From Geodermatophilus sabuli (GTDB lineage: Bacteria; Actinomycetota; Actinomycetes; Mycobacteriales; Geodermatophilaceae): DNA of 64,000 nt. Below, piece after piece: positions 1-9,226 of this stretch. Under the pieces are notes generated by a model. That model was not told the DNA's origin, made no database searches, and saw nothing but the letters and a program-made list of their open reading frames with translations. The stretch's first letter is position 1. Each line of letters starts with the position of its first letter. The stretch covers positions 1 to 64,000 of the forward strand of contig NZ_OBDO01000002.1 in NCBI RefSeq assembly GCF_900215145.1, given 5' to 3'. A program made the position numbers and the translations under genes.

Positions 1-69
1 CGACCACCACGCTGCTGCCCGAGGCCGGACACCAAAGTGCCCGGTCCGCTCACGCCCGCCCGCACGAGA

Positions 70-85
70 CCCTTGACCTCAAGGG
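70..85. other. Short palindrome before the MetE-like gene end
   Basis: CCCTTGA and TCAAGGG flank a 2-nt centre, just beyond the stop codon of the minus-strand MetE-like gene. It could be a small terminator stem or a MerR-like operator half of a gene outside the window. Nothing else is clear in bases 1-91. Confidence 0.3.
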
Positions 86-91
86 CGAAAG

Positions 92-1126
92 CTAGAGCTC
101 GCTGCGCAGCAGCCGCGCCGCCTCGGCCAGGGCCCGCATCTTGCCCTCGGCCGAGGCACGCGGCAGGTACTTGAGGCCGCAGTCGCTGGTGAGCACGAGC
201 CGTGCCACGTCCACGTCGTCCAGCGCGCGGCGGACCCGGTCGGCGACGACCCCGGGGGTCTCCACCTCCGGGGTCGACAGGTCCAGGACACCGAGGGCGA
301 TGCCCTTGCCGCGTAGCGGCCGCAGCTGGGCCGGGTCGAGGTGGGACTGGGCGGTCTCCACCGACACGGTGTCGACCGGGGTGTCGGCCAGCTCGGGCAG
401 GAAGGAGTAGCCCTCCGGGCGCTCGGACACCATCGCGGCGTAGCCGAAGCACAGGTGCAGGTGCACGGGGCCGGCTGCGCCCTCCACGGCCCGGGTGACC
501 GCCTCCGCGCCGTACCGCCGCGCGACGTCGGGGCGGGCCTGCAGCCACGGCTCGTCGATCTGCACGATGTCGGCGCCCGCGGCGAACAGGTCGGCGATCT
601 CCTCGCGGACGACGTCGGCGTAGGCCAGCGCGAGCGAGCGGTCGTCGCCGTAGTGGTCGTCCTGGGCCTGCTGGGCCATGGTGAACGGCCCCGGCAGCGT
701 GATCTTCACGGTCCGGTCGGTGGCCGCGCGCAGGAACCGCACGTCACGGGCCTGGATGGGCTCGCGGCGGGTGATGTCGCCGACCACGCGGGGGACGGGG
801 ATCGGCTGACCGGAGCGGTTCAGCACGGTGCCCGGGTCGTCGACGTCCACGCCGTCCAGCGCGGTGGCGAAGTGGTTGGAGTAGGACTCCCGGCGCTGCT
901 CGCCGTCGGTGAGGACGTCGAGCCCGGCGGCCTCCTGCGCCCGGACGGCGAGCAGGGTCGCGTCGTCCTGGGCCTCCTCGAGCTGGTCCGGCGCCACCCG
1001 CCACAGCTCCTTGGCGCGCACCCGCGGCGGGAACTGGTGGGCGAGCTTGTCGTGGTCGATGAGCCAGCCGGGCTGCGGGAGACTCCCCACGATCGAGGTG
1101 GGCAGCGGCGGCAGCGGTCCGGGCAT
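92..1126 (-). CDS. MetE-like cobalamin-independent methionine synthase family protein
   Basis: This 344-residue protein resembles the C-terminal catalytic barrel of cobalamin-independent methionine synthase, which moves a methyl group to a zinc-bound thiol. The start SIVGSLPQP is typical of the family. The likely zinc-ligand segments are HLHLCFGY near residue 225 and SDCGLKY near residue 315, with an acidic IDEPWL segment between them. It has about half the length of full MetE, so the N-terminal folate half is missing and the methyl donor is unknown. Nearby metY and metX suggest a methionine or thiol-methylation role, but this gene is not in their transcription unit. Confidence 0.8.
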   Translation of the reverse strand: MPGPLPPLPTSIVGSLPQPGWLIDHDKLAHQFPPRVRAKELWRVAPDQLEEAQDDATLLAVRAQEAAGLDVLTDGEQRRESYSNHFATALDGVDVDDPGTVLNRSGQPIPVPRVVGDITRREPIQARDVRFLRAATDRTVKITLPGPFTMAQQAQDDHYGDDRSLALAYADVVREEIADLFAAGADIVQIDEPWLQARPDVARRYGAEAVTRAVEGAAGPVHLHLCFGYAAMVSERPEGYSFLPELADTPVDTVSVETAQSHLDPAQLRPLRGKGIALGVLDLSTPEVETPGVVADRVRRALDDVDVARLVLTSDCGLKYLPRASAEGKMRALAEAARLLRSEL

Positions 1127-1190
1127 GCCCCTGATCCTGCCGTGCGCGCGACCGGTGCGCGCGCGGCCCTCCTGTGCTCTGCTGGGCGTC

Positions 1191-1769
1191 GTGGCGGAGA
1201 ACTACATCGCGGAACTGGACTTCGGCGGCCCCAAGATCGACGAGGACGCCTTCGTCGCGCCGACGGCGGTGGTCGTCGGCGCCGTGACCATGGGCCCCCG
1301 GTCGAGCATCTGGTACGGCGCGGTCGCCCGGGCCGACCACGAGGTCATCGAGATCGGTGAGGGATCCAACGTGCAGGACGGCTGCACGCTGCACTCCGAC
1401 CCCGGCTTCCCGCTGGTCATCGGCCGCGGGGTCACCGTCGGCCACCGGGTGGTCCTGCACGGGGCCCGCGTGGACGACGACGTCCTGGTCGGCATGGGCA
1501 GCGTGGTGATGAACGGCGCCCACATCGGGTCGGGCTCCATCGTGGCCGCCGGTGCGGTCGTCACCCAGGGCACCCAGGTGCCGCCGGGCTCGCTGGTCGC
1601 CGGCATCCCCGCCAAGGTGATCCGCCAGGCGTCCGACGAGGACCTGGCGCACATCCGGGGCAACGCGGCCAGTTACACCGACCGCCTGACCTCGGCGCGC
1701 CGGGTCCGTCCGGTGGTGCGCGGCAAGCTCCCGCCCGCGGGCCTGGTGCCCGGCGACGACATGAGCTGA
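1191..1769 (+). CDS. Gamma-carbonic-anhydrase-like hexapeptide-repeat protein
   Basis: This 192-residue left-handed beta-helix protein belongs to the gamma-carbonic anhydrase/PaaY-like family, usually a trimer binding metal between subunits. Hexapeptide repeats run from about residue 15 to 150. Histidines in RADHEV, CTLHSD and VGHRVVLHG match the family's metal ligands. I chose the GTG at 1191 because homologous sequence starts there; the frame is open further upstream, but that stretch is antisense to the MetE-like gene. Whether it is a carbonic anhydrase or an acyl/CoA-linked relative cannot be told from sequence. Confidence 0.85.
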   Translation: MAENYIAELDFGGPKIDEDAFVAPTAVVVGAVTMGPRSSIWYGAVARADHEVIEIGEGSNVQDGCTLHSDPGFPLVIGRGVTVGHRVVLHGARVDDDVLVGMGSVVMNGAHIGSGSIVAAGAVVTQGTQVPPGSLVAGIPAKVIRQASDEDLAHIRGNAASYTDRLTSARRVRPVVRGKLPPAGLVPGDDMS

Positions 1770-1780
1770 AGCGCCGGGGG

Positions 1781-2911
1781 TCAGGCGCCGAGCAGTTCCC
1801 GGACCAGGGCGCCCACGGCCTCGATCTCGATGAGGAACCCGTCGTGCCCGTACGGCGACGGGATCACCTGCAGGGGCACGCCGAGGCCGTCGGCCACCTG
1901 CTGCTGCAGGGCCAGGGGGTAGAGCCGGTCGGTGTCGACGCCGGCGACGACCGTCCGCGCGGTGACCCGCGACAGCGCGGCCTGGACCCCGCCGCGGCCG
2001 CGGCCGACGTCCCAGTGGTTCATGCTCTCGGTGAGCACCACGTAGCTGCCGGGGTCGAACCGGCGGGCCAGCTTGCTCGCGTGGTGGTCGAGGTAGGAGG
2101 CGACGGCGTACCGGCCGTCGTCCTGCACGGTCGTGCCGAACCGCTCGTCGAGCTCCAGCGCGCTGCGGTAGGTCAGGTGCGCGATCCGCCGGGCGACACC
2201 GAGCCCGGCGACCGGCCCGGGGTCGGGCAGGTAGTCGCCGCCGGCCCAGGCGGGGTCGGCGCGGACCGCGGCCTGCTGGGTGGTCTGCGTGCCGATCTGG
2301 TCGGCGGTCGCGGCGGCGCCGGAGGCCAGGAACAGCAGCGCGGCCACCCGCTCGGGGAAGGCGACGGCCCACTCCAGCGCCCGCATGCCGCCCATCGAGC
2401 CGCCGAGCACCGCCGCCCACCGGCCGATGCCCAGCGTGTCGGCGAGCGCCGCCTCGACCCGCACCTGGTCGTGCACGGTGACGGTGGGGAATCGGGACCC
2501 GTGGGGGACGCCGTCCGGGGCGGTCGACGACGGCCCCGTCGTCCCCTGGCAGCCGCCGAGCACGTTGGCGCAGACGACGAACAACCGGTCGGTGTCCAGC
2601 GGCGCACCGGGGCCGACCAGGCCCTCCCACCAGCCCGGCGTCGGGTGCCCGGGGCCGGCCGGGCCGACCACGTGGCTGTCGCCGGTCAGCGCGTGCTCGA
2701 CGAGGACGGCGTTGCCGCCGTCGGGCGCCAGGGTGCCCCACGTCTCGTAGGCGACCCGGACCGCGGGCAGCGAGCTGCCGCGCTCCAGCTCCAGCGGACC
2801 GGTCAGGTCGAGGAAGCGCCGGCTGCCCACCGGGTCGCCCTCGCGCCAGCCGCCGGGGTGCGGCGGGGCCCAGGGGGCAGCGACCTGCCCGACCCGGACC
2901 CCGCCCACCAT
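1781..2911 (-). CDS. metX: Homoserine O-acetyltransferase MetX
   Basis: MetX makes O-acetyl-homoserine from homoserine and acetyl-CoA, the committed step to methionine by direct sulfhydrylation. The 376-residue alpha/beta hydrolase fold carries the nucleophile elbow [12 protein letters not shown] (Ser about 172), a late acid in [10 protein letters not shown] and the catalytic His in YGHDGF. It follows metY by 13 bp on the same strand, with a GAGAGGGG ribosome-binding site, so the two should be co-transcribed. The first 25 residues are poorly family-like and the start could lie slightly downstream. Confidence 0.93.
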   Translation of the reverse strand: MVGGVRVGQVAAPWAPPHPGGWREGDPVGSRRFLDLTGPLELERGSSLPAVRVAYETWGTLAPDGGNAVLVEHALTGDSHVVGPAGPGHPTPGWWEGLVGPGAPLDTDRLFVVCANVLGGCQGTTGPSSTAPDGVPHGSRFPTVTVHDQVRVEAALADTLGIGRWAAVLGGSMGGMRALEWAVAFPERVAALLFLASGAAATADQIGTQTTQQAAVRADPAWAGGDYLPDPGPVAGLGVARRIAHLTYRSALELDERFGTTVQDDGRYAVASYLDHHASKLARRFDPGSYVVLTESMNHWDVGRGRGGVQAALSRVTARTVVAGVDTDRLYPLALQQQVADGLGVPLQVIPSPYGHDGFLIEIEAVGALVRELLGA

Positions 2912-2924
2912 CAGGACGCCCCTC

Positions 2925-4220
2925 TCACTCGGCAGACTTCGCCGCGCGGAAGCCGGCCTCCAGGTCGGCCAGGATGTCGTCGATGCCCTCGAGCCCGACG
3001 GCCAGGCGCACCAGGCCCGGGGTGACGCCGGTGGTCAGCTGCTCCTCGGCGGTCAGCTGCGAGTGCGTCGTCGACGCGGGGTGGATGACCAGGCTGCGGA
3101 CGTCGCCGATGTTGGCCACGTGGCTGTGCAGCTCCAGGGCGTCGACGAACCGCTTGCCGGCCTCGACGCCGCCGTGCAGCTCGAAGGTCAGGACGGCGCC
3201 GGCGCCGCGCGGCGCGTACTTCTCCTGGGCGGCGTGCCACGGGGACGACGCCAGGCCGGGGTAGTTGACCCGGTCGACGGCGTCGTGGCCCTCCAGGAAC
3301 TCCGCGACCCGCTGGGCGTTGGCCACGTGCCGCTCCATGCGCAGCGACAGCGTCTCGATGCCCTGGACGACGAGGAACGCGTTGAACGGCGAGATCGCCG
3401 GGCCGAGGTCGCGCAGCAGCTGCACCCTGGCCTTGAGCGCGAAGGCCGGCGCACCGAGGTCGGCGTACACCACACCGTGGTAGGTCGGGTCGGGCGCGGT
3501 GAAGCCGGGGAACTTCCCGCCGGTCCAGTCGAAGTTGCCCGAGTCGACGATCAGGCCGGCGATCGCCGTGCCGTGACCGCCGAGGTACTTCGTGGCCGAG
3601 TGGACGACGATGTCGGCGCCGAACTCGATCGGGCGGATCAGGTACGGCGTGGCGATCGTGTTGTCGACGATCAGCGGGACGCCGTTGCGGTGTGCCACCT
3701 CCGACACCGCGCTGATGTCGAGGATGTCGCCCTTCGGGTTTCCGATGCTCTCGGCGTAGAACGCCTTGGTGTTCTCCCGCACCAGCGACTGCCAGTTCTC
3801 CGGGTCGTCGGGGTCCTCGACGAAGGAGACGGTGATGCCCAGCTTGGGCAGCGAGTGGTGCAGCAGGTTGTAGGTGCCGCCGTACAGCGACGCCGAGGCG
3901 ACGACGTGGCTGCCGGACTCGGCGATGTTGAGGATGGCGAGGGTCTCCGCCGCCTGTCCGCTGGCGACGGCGAGCGCCGCGACGCCGCCCTCCAGCGAGG
4001 CCACGCGCTGCTCGAGCGCGTCCTGCGTCGGGTTCATGATCCGCGTGTAGATGTTGCCCATCTCGGCCAGCGCGAACAGGTCGGCGGCGTGCTGGGCGTC
4101 GCGGAACTGGTAGCTGGTGGTGGCGTAGATCGGCAGCGCGCGGGCGCCGGTCGTGGGGTCGGGGCTCGTGCCGGCGTGGATCTGCCGGGTCTCGAAGCTC
4201 CAGCTCTGGGGGTCGGTCAT
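2925..4220 (-). CDS. metY: O-acetylhomoserine sulfhydrylase MetY
   Basis: MetY is a PLP enzyme joining O-acetylhomoserine and sulfide to give homocysteine. The 431-residue protein has the full Cys/Met-metabolism fold: YTRIMNPTQ near residue 60, [11 protein letters not shown] near 110, a PLP-site aspartate in [10 protein letters not shown] and the Schiff-base lysine in [11 protein letters not shown] (Lys about 211). Its product feeds methionine synthase, and metX directly downstream makes its substrate. Translation probably responds to SAM: a SAM-IV-like aptamer and a hairpin covering the ribosome-binding site lie directly upstream. Confidence 0.95.
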   Translation of the reverse strand: MTDPQSWSFETRQIHAGTSPDPTTGARALPIYATTSYQFRDAQHAADLFALAEMGNIYTRIMNPTQDALEQRVASLEGGVAALAVASGQAAETLAILNIAESGSHVVASASLYGGTYNLLHHSLPKLGITVSFVEDPDDPENWQSLVRENTKAFYAESIGNPKGDILDISAVSEVAHRNGVPLIVDNTIATPYLIRPIEFGADIVVHSATKYLGGHGTAIAGLIVDSGNFDWTGGKFPGFTAPDPTYHGVVYADLGAPAFALKARVQLLRDLGPAISPFNAFLVVQGIETLSLRMERHVANAQRVAEFLEGHDAVDRVNYPGLASSPWHAAQEKYAPRGAGAVLTFELHGGVEAGKRFVDALELHSHVANIGDVRSLVIHPASTTHSQLTAEEQLTTGVTPGLVRLAVGLEGIDDILADLEAGFRAAKSAE

Positions 4221-4225
4221 GCGCC

Positions 4226-4247
4226 GGTCTCCTCTCGTCGGGAGACC
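4226..4247 (-). promoter_or_regulatory. Hairpin masking the metY ribosome-binding site
   Basis: In the RNA, GGUCUCC pairs perfectly with GGAGACC across an 8-nt loop. The second arm holds the GGAG Shine-Dalgarno, which ends 8 nt before the metY ATG. This is the expected layout of a translational expression platform for the upstream aptamer. The competing anti-sequester pairing was not worked out. Confidence 0.6.
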
Positions 4248-4295
4248 CCGCGGCGCACGGGGACCTCCGTCCTTGCCGGACGGCGGACGCCGCCC

Positions 4296-4384
4296 GGCCG
4301 GCTCTTCCCCTGGAGCACCTCGGACGGAGTCGAGGTTGCCGGGCAGCCAGCCAGGTGCTTTCCACTGCCTCTCGTGAGCCAGCC
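4296..4384 (-). ncRNA. SAM-IV-like riboswitch upstream of metY-metX
   Basis: Read on the minus strand, the region has the parts of the actinobacterial SAM-IV/SAM-I core. GGCUGGCUC (4376-4384) and GAGCCGGCC (4296-4304) form a 9-bp closing stem with one G-U pair. Inside lie the CCCGGCAACCU junction and the GGUGCUCCAGGGGAAG segment that follows it in SAM-IV RNAs. Its place just before metY, with SAM as end product, fits feedback control. The choice of SAM-IV over SAM-I rests on remembered consensus. Confidence 0.8.
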
Positions 4385-4452
4385 GCGATCTTAGGCACCG
4401 CGTCGTCCCAGGTGGAACAGGGGTCCCACGCCGTGGGCCGCGACACGCGGTC

Positions 4453-4800
4453 TCAGAGGTGGAGGTGCAGCCGCAGGGCGTCGTCCAGTGCGGTCATCAG
4501 CTCTGCGGGCAGCCGGCCCAGGGCCGGGCCGATGCGTTCGACCGCCACGGAGCGCACCTGCTCGGCCTGGGCCTTGGAGTCCACGCGCAACCCGGTCGAC
4601 CCGGCCGGCAGCAGGGTCTGGAAGGGGAAGACCCGGGCCGTGTTGCTGCTGACGGGGACGACGGTCACGACCCCTCGCCCCGACCGTGCGGCAGCGGCGT
4701 TGGCGCGGTCGTTGCTCACGATGACGGCGGGCCGCCGCTCGTCCGCCTCGCTGCCGCGGACCGGTTCCAGATCGGTCAGGCGGATCTCACCGCGCAGCAT
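4453..4800 (-). CDS. mazF: MazF/PemK-family toxin (endoribonuclease)
   Basis: This 115-residue protein is a complete MazF/PemK fold; such toxins cut mRNA at short motifs and are held inactive by an antitoxin's C-terminal tail. It opens with [16 protein letters not shown], and [14 protein letters not shown] and [14 protein letters not shown] follow as expected. The ATG overlaps the stop of a very short upstream frame with antitoxin-like sequence by 14 bp, the usual coupling in such modules. The toxin looks intact; the antitoxin looks unusually short. Confidence 0.88.
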   Translation of the reverse strand: MLRGEIRLTDLEPVRGSEADERRPAVIVSNDRANAAAARSGRGVVTVVPVSSNTARVFPFQTLLPAGSTGLRVDSKAQAEQVRSVAVERIGPALGRLPAELMTALDDALRLHLHL

Positions 4801-4921
4801 CGCCGAGCCCGTCGGCGACGGTCGGCTCCCATGCAGCCCGGTCGCCGGAGTCCTCCCACTCCTCCCATGCGGCGGCGTAGTCCTGCTCCAGGTGCGGGTG
4901 GCGCAGGAGACGGATGGTCAG
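4787..4921 (-). CDS. Short MazE-like antitoxin, possibly N-terminally truncated
   Basis: The frame encodes about 44 residues, including the tail [18 protein letters not shown], an acidic, Trp-rich segment like the toxin-binding C-terminus of MazF-partner antitoxins. There is no room for a ribbon-helix-helix domain because the ABC ATPase gene ends at the frame's start. The only plausible initiator in frame is CTG (4919-4921), which forms a CTGA overlap with the ATPase stop codon. It may be a minimal neutralising peptide coupled to the ATPase, or a decayed remnant. ATC two codons later is the alternative start. Confidence 0.5.
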   Translation of the reverse strand: MTIRLLRHPHLEQDYAAAWEEWEDSGDRAAWEPTVADGLGDAAR

Positions 4922-5691
4922 AGCACCTTGGACAGGAACGCCCGGGTGCGGACGTGCTGCGGGTCGCCGAGCACCTGCCGCGGGTCGCCGACCTCGACGA
5001 CCACGCCGTCGTCCATGAAGACCAGCTTGTCCCCGACCTCGCGGGCGAAGCCCATCTCGTGGGTGACGACGACCATCGTCATGCCCGACTGGGCCAGCCC
5101 ACGCATCACGTCGAGGACCTCCCCGACCAGCTCCGGGTCCAGGGCGGAGGTCGGCTCGTCGAAGAGCATGAGACTGGGCTCCATCGCCAGCGCCCGGGCG
5201 ATCGCCACCCGCTGCTGCTGGCCGCCGGAGAGCTGGTTGGGGTAGTTGTGCACGCGCTCGGCGAGGCCCACCCGTTCCAGCAGCTCGATCCCCCGACGGC
5301 GGGCGTCCGCCTTGCGCACGCCCTTCACCTGGACCGGCGCCTCCATGACGTTCTCCAACGCCGTCATGTGCGGGAACAGGTTGAACCGCTGGAAGACCAT
5401 GCCGATGTCCCGGCGCTGCGCGGAGACCTCCTTGTCGCGCAGCTCGTACAGCTTGCCGCCGCGCTCGCGGTAGCCGACGAGGTGGCCGTTCACCCACAAC
5501 CGGCCGGCGGTGACCTGCTCCAGGTGGTTGATGCAGCGCAGGAAGGTCGACTTCCCCGACCCCGACGGGCCGATGACGCACACGACCTCACCCGACTGCA
5601 CGTCCAGGTCGATGCCCTTGAGCACCTCGACCTGGCCGAAGGACTTGCGGACCCCCTCGGCCCGCACCATCGGCTGCGCCCCGTCGCTCAC
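4918..5691 (-). CDS. Polar amino-acid ABC transporter ATP-binding protein (GlnQ-like)
   Basis: The 257-residue ATPase powers the importer formed with the next two upstream genes. It shows Walker [10 protein letters not shown] (residues 41-49), the Q-loop region, signature [15 protein letters not shown], Walker [15 protein letters not shown] and the switch histidine in [10 protein letters not shown]. The GTG start overlaps the permease stop as GTGA, so translation is coupled. Closest families are GlnQ, GltL and HisP; the substrate cannot be set from the ATPase. Confidence 0.92.
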   Translation of the reverse strand: MSDGAQPMVRAEGVRKSFGQVEVLKGIDLDVQSGEVVCVIGPSGSGKSTFLRCINHLEQVTAGRLWVNGHLVGYRERGGKLYELRDKEVSAQRRDIGMVFQRFNLFPHMTALENVMEAPVQVKGVRKADARRRGIELLERVGLAERVHNYPNQLSGGQQQRVAIARALAMEPSLMLFDEPTSALDPELVGEVLDVMRGLAQSGMTMVVVTHEMGFAREVGDKLVFMDDGVVVEVGDPRQVLGDPQHVRTRAFLSKVL

Positions 5692-6650
5692 TTCGTGTTC
5701 CCGATCTCCCGGGCCTGGCGCGCGGCCCGCTGCGCCTTGGTCTCCCGCGTGCCGAAGCCGCGGCTGAACCGCCGTTCCAGGAAGTGCTGGCCGACCATCA
5801 GCAGGCTCGACAGTGCGAGGTACCAGAGGATCGAGGCGACGGCCATCGGGATGATCTGGAAGGTGCGGCTGCCGATCGCCCGCAGCTGGAAGTTGAGCTC
5901 CGTGGTCACCGGGACGGCGATGAGCAGCGAGGTGTCCTTGAGCATCGCGATCGTCTCGTTGCCGGTCGGCGGGATGATCACCCGCATCGCCTGCGGCAGC
6001 ACGATCCGCCGCATCGCCTTCCCGCGGCTCATGCCCAGCGCGTTCGCCGCCTCGACCTGGCCGGGGTCGACCGACTGGATGCCGGCCCGCACGATCTCGG
6101 CCATGTAGGCGCCCTCGGACAGCACCAGGCCCAGCAGGCCCGCGGTGAAGCCGGCGAAGATCTGGTTGCCGTCGAGGCCGAGGAACCGCAAGTCGCCGGA
6201 GAGCCCGAGCCAGCCCATGAGCTGCTGGTCGAACGGGATGCCGAGCTCGTAGGTGCCGTACATCGCGCCCAGGTTGGCGCAGAAGAACAGCAGGACGATG
6301 CGCGGGATGGCCCGGAAGAACCAGATGTAGGTCCACGCGGTGCCGGAGACGACCGGGTTGGGCGAGAGCCGCATGACCGCCAGGACGATGCCGAGCACCA
6401 CGCCCAGCACCATGGCGAGGACGGTCATGATCAACGTCGTCTGCGCGCCGCGGAGGACCGCGGGCGTGAACATGTTGTCGAGCATGAAGTCCCACTGGAA
6501 CACCGGGTTGGTGACCAGCATGTGGACGAACATCGCCGCCAGCACGGCGATGACGGCGGTGGCGATCCACCGCCCCGGGTGCCGGACCGGCACCGCCTCG
6601 ATGGGCTCGGGCGGTGCCGGCCGGGTCGTGTCAGGGGCCTCGGCGGCCAT
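5688..6650 (-). CDS. Polar amino-acid ABC transporter permease
   Basis: The 320-residue inner-membrane permease has a HisM/GlnP-type domain: a first membrane helix near residues 27-50, then a core from about 65 to 290. The EAA loop that docks the ATPase is [21 protein letters not shown] basic tail after residue 295 is longer than usual. A single permease gene implies a homodimer. It lies 15 bp after the binding-protein gene and overlaps the ATPase gene. Confidence 0.92.
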   Translation of the reverse strand: MAAEAPDTTRPAPPEPIEAVPVRHPGRWIATAVIAVLAAMFVHMLVTNPVFQWDFMLDNMFTPAVLRGAQTTLIMTVLAMVLGVVLGIVLAVMRLSPNPVVSGTAWTYIWFFRAIPRIVLLFFCANLGAMYGTYELGIPFDQQLMGWLGLSGDLRFLGLDGNQIFAGFTAGLLGLVLSEGAYMAEIVRAGIQSVDPGQVEAANALGMSRGKAMRRIVLPQAMRVIIPPTGNETIAMLKDTSLLIAVPVTTELNFQLRAIGSRTFQIIPMAVASILWYLALSSLLMVGQHFLERRFSRGFGTRETKAQRAARQAREIGNTK

Positions 6651-6665
6651 GGCGGGACGCTCCGG

Positions 6666-7610
6666 TCAGCCGACGGTGGGGTTCACCGTCGGGTCGTCGA
6701 TGGCGCCGTCCTCGACGCCCCACCGCTCGAGCACCTCGGTGTACGTGCCGTCCTCGATCAGGGCACGGACGGCGTCGGCGAGGGCCTGGGCGAACTCCGC
6801 CTGGTCCTGCGGGACGACGTAGCCGTAGGGCGCCGAGTCGTAGATGTCGCCCAGCAGCTCCAGCTGGCCGTTGGTCTGCTGGACGGCGTAGGCCATGATC
6901 GGGGAGTCGGCCAGGCCGGCGACGGCGGCGCCGGACACGACCGCGGCGGTGGCCTGGTCCTGTCCGTCGTACTGGTTGATCGTGATCGGCTCCTCGCCGG
7001 CGGCCTCGCAGGCCTCCGACCGGGCGGTGATGTCCTCCACCTGGACGGTGGCCTTCTGCACGGCGATGGTCAGCCCGCAGGCGTTGTCGGGGTCGACACC
7101 CTCGGGGTTGCCGGCCTTGGTGGCCCACTGGGTGCCCGCCGAGTAGTAGCTGACCATGTTGGCCTGCTGGAGCCGCTCGGGGTTGATCGTGAACGAGGAC
7201 ACGCCCACCTCGTACCGGCCCGAGCCGACGCCGGCGATGATCGAGTCGAACGGGGCGGTCTGGAACTGCGCCTCCAGCCCCAGCTTCTGCGCCACCAGCG
7301 TGAACAGGTCGACGTCGAAGCCGACGATCGTCTCGCCGTCCTCGGCGACGAACTCGTTGGGCGCGTAGGTCGTGTCGCTGCCGACGGTGAGCGCGCCGTC
7401 CTCGGCGACGTCCGCGGGCACGAGCGCGGCGAGCGCGTCGTCGGCCTCGACGCTCGGCAACGGCTCGCTGCTCGCCGCGGCATCGCCGCCCCCACCACCG
7501 CTGCCCGCGTCGCCGCCGGAGTCGTCCCCGCATCCGGCGAGCACGAGGGTCAGGCCGGCGGCGGCCGCGACGGCGACCCGTCCACGCCGGGTCAGGGATC
7601 GGATGGCCAC
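6666..7610 (-). CDS. Amino-acid ABC transporter substrate-binding lipoprotein
   Basis: The 314-residue binding protein is first in the importer operon. A signal peptide with lipobox LVLAGC is followed by a Gly/Asp/Ser-rich linker and a type II periplasmic-binding domain. LTVGSDTTYAPNEF and IVGFDVDLFTLVAQKLG match the family's ligand-site opening. Polar or glutamine-type amino acids are the likely ligands. Family members of this kind scavenge nitrogen; no regulator is seen nearby. Confidence 0.92.
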   Translation of the reverse strand: MAIRSLTRRGRVAVAAAAGLTLVLAGCGDDSGGDAGSGGGGGDAAASSEPLPSVEADDALAALVPADVAEDGALTVGSDTTYAPNEFVAEDGETIVGFDVDLFTLVAQKLGLEAQFQTAPFDSIIAGVGSGRYEVGVSSFTINPERLQQANMVSYYSAGTQWATKAGNPEGVDPDNACGLTIAVQKATVQVEDITARSEACEAAGEEPITINQYDGQDQATAAVVSGAAVAGLADSPIMAYAVQQTNGQLELLGDIYDSAPYGYVVPQDQAEFAQALADAVRALIEDGTYTEVLERWGVEDGAIDDPTVNPTVG

Positions 7611-7629
7611 GGGGTGTCTCCCTCCACGG

Positions 7630-7650
7630 GCGCCTCGTCCGCCGAGGCGC
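7630..7650. terminator. Hairpin between the importer operon and the upstream gene pair
   Basis: GCGCCTCG pairs with CGAGGCGC across a 5-nt loop, 20 bp upstream of the binding-protein start and after the 167-residue membrane-protein gene. It could end the mscS transcription unit. There is no clear T-tract. Confidence 0.4.
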
Positions 7651-7725
7651 GGGGTGCTGATCCTGCCCTGCGGGCCACGCTCGCGGCGCGGCGAGGTGCC
7701 TGGTGGTCGCCGTGCGGGGCGGACG

Positions 7726-8229
7726 TCACGGCTCCGCGGAGGTGGTGGCCGGTGCCTCCGACGCGGGCGCCCGGGTGGTGGTGGGCTCGCCGGGGCCGGT
7801 CTCCGCCGTCTCCTCCTCCTCGGTGGTCTCCTCCGGCGTCGTCTCCTCGGTCTGCGGTGGTGTCGTCGTCGGCTCGGTGCTGCGCGAGGTGGTGGTCGGC
7901 TCGGTGGTCTCCGCGGTCTCGGTCGGCTCCGTCGGGACGGCGGTCTCCGTCGGCTCGGTGGGCTCCTCGGGCACCTCCGCCGGCTGGGTGCTCCCGGCGG
8001 GCTCCTGGACCGTCCCCACCCCCGTCACCGGGGGGCGGACGTTGAGGTACAGCGTGCCGACGGCGAGGAAGAGGATCGTGAGGACGACGGTGGAGGTGCG
8101 GGCGCGGCCGAGGTGGTGCGGCACGGCCGCCCACAACAGGCGTGCCCGTGACGGCGGGGTGCTGCGCACCGACGGCCGCCCCGTGGGGATCTCCCGGGTC
8201 GGGTCGTCGTCGCCGTGTCGCGGGCTCAT
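7726..8229 (-). CDS. Single-pass membrane protein with Thr/Glu/Pro-rich tail
   Basis: This 167-residue protein is not recognised. A basic N-terminus leads to one membrane helix near residues 46-66, after which the chain is an extended Thr/Glu/Pro-rich tail with TEPTE-type repeats, probably outside the cell. Such tails act as wall-spanning linkers. Its ATG overlaps the mscS stop (ATGA), so it is coupled to the channel and might serve it in the envelope; that link is inference. The low-complexity tail makes homology searches unreliable. Confidence 0.65.
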   Translation of the reverse strand: MSPRHGDDDPTREIPTGRPSVRSTPPSRARLLWAAVPHHLGRARTSTVVLTILFLAVGTLYLNVRPPVTGVGTVQEPAGSTQPAEVPEEPTEPTETAVPTEPTETAETTEPTTTSRSTEPTTTPPQTEETTPEETTEEEETAETGPGEPTTTRAPASEAPATTSAEP

Positions 8230-9119
8230 CGGGCGCCGTCCCCGGAGGCGGTGAGGTCGTCGGCGGCCACGTGCGAGGTGGGTGGCGGCAGGTTCAGCCC
8301 CGCCCGGCTGAACGTCTGGACGACGCGGGCGCGCAGGTAGCGGCCGACCTCGAACTGCTTGCCGGGCAGCGTCCGGGCCACCATGCGCACGTTGACCTGC
8401 TCCAGGTCCAGCGTCTCGACCCCCATGACGCTGGGCTCGTCGAGCAGGAGCGGGCGCATCGCCGGGTCGGCGAAGGCCTCCTTGCCCACCGTGTGCAGCA
8501 GGTCGTTGACCCGGCTGACGTCGACGGTGGTCGGGACCGGGATGTCGACCACGGCGCGGGCCCAGTCGCGGGACAGGTTGACGACCTTGACGATCTGCCC
8601 GTTGGGGAGCGTGACCACCTCGCCGTCGGGGGAGCGCAGCCGGGTGATCCGCAGCGTGACGTCCTCGACGGTGCCGGTCGCGGGATCGCCGCCGCCCACG
8701 ACCTGGATGGAGACGACGTCGCCGAAGCCGTACTGCCGCTCGGTGATGATGAAGAACCCGGCGAGCACGTCACCGACGATCCGCTGGGCGCCGAAGCCCA
8801 GGCCGACGCCGAGCACGGTCGCCGGTGCCACCAGCCCGCCGATCGGGATGCCCGCGCGGTCGAGGACGAAGAAGGCGGCGATCGCGTAGATCAGCACCAC
8901 GAGGGTCCAGGTGATCACCTGGGTCAGGGAGTGCCGGTGCTTGGCCGCCTCGGACCGCACCAGCACGTCGCCGCCGGTGGAGCGGGCGTCGATGCTGTCG
9001 GTGATCTTCGTGCCGACCCACGCGACCAGCCGGGCCAGCAGCACCGACCCCAGGATGATGAGGACGATCTCCAGCCCGCGGCCGGACAGCCAGTTCAGCA
9101 CTGCGTCGAGTGGTTCCAT
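8226..9119 (-). CDS. Small-conductance mechanosensitive channel, MscS family
   Basis: The 297-residue channel opens under membrane tension to release solutes on osmotic downshock. A first helix covers residues 10-30; later helices include LTQVITWTLVVLIYAIAAFF and the pore-lining VLGVGLGFGAQRIVGDVLAG, the diagnostic Gly/Ala-rich TM3. The soluble beta and alpha/beta domains follow. I chose ATG 9119 because GGGGGAGG sits 10 nt upstream; the frame could be extended to 9158. It is divergent from the LuxR regulator gene. Confidence 0.92.
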   Translation of the reverse strand: MEPLDAVLNWLSGRGLEIVLIILGSVLLARLVAWVGTKITDSIDARSTGGDVLVRSEAAKHRHSLTQVITWTLVVLIYAIAAFFVLDRAGIPIGGLVAPATVLGVGLGFGAQRIVGDVLAGFFIITERQYGFGDVVSIQVVGGGDPATGTVEDVTLRITRLRSPDGEVVTLPNGQIVKVVNLSRDWARAVVDIPVPTTVDVSRVNDLLHTVGKEAFADPAMRPLLLDEPSVMGVETLDLEQVNVRMVARTLPGKQFEVGRYLRARVVQTFSRAGLNLPPPTSHVAADDLTASGDGAR

Positions 9120-9226
9120 CGCGACCCAGCCTCCCCCGGTCCTCCGCTGCCGTGTCAACCGACCCCTCGGGTCCGCCGGCGGGGCAACCCGTTTCCCGCA
9201 GGGACGGCGCGCGGGAGGCTGTGGGC

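Noticed and set aside
3..94. Plus-strand open frame that ends at TAG 92-94, possible 3' end of an upstream gene
   Set aside because: Only about 30 residues with no recognisable pattern; it cannot be told from chance in GC-rich sequence.
744..2741. Long minus-strand open frame across the carbonic-anhydrase and metX region
   Set aside because: Arg/Pro/Gly-rich, out of frame with metX and antisense to the gamma-carbonic-anhydrase-like gene; a GC-bias shadow.
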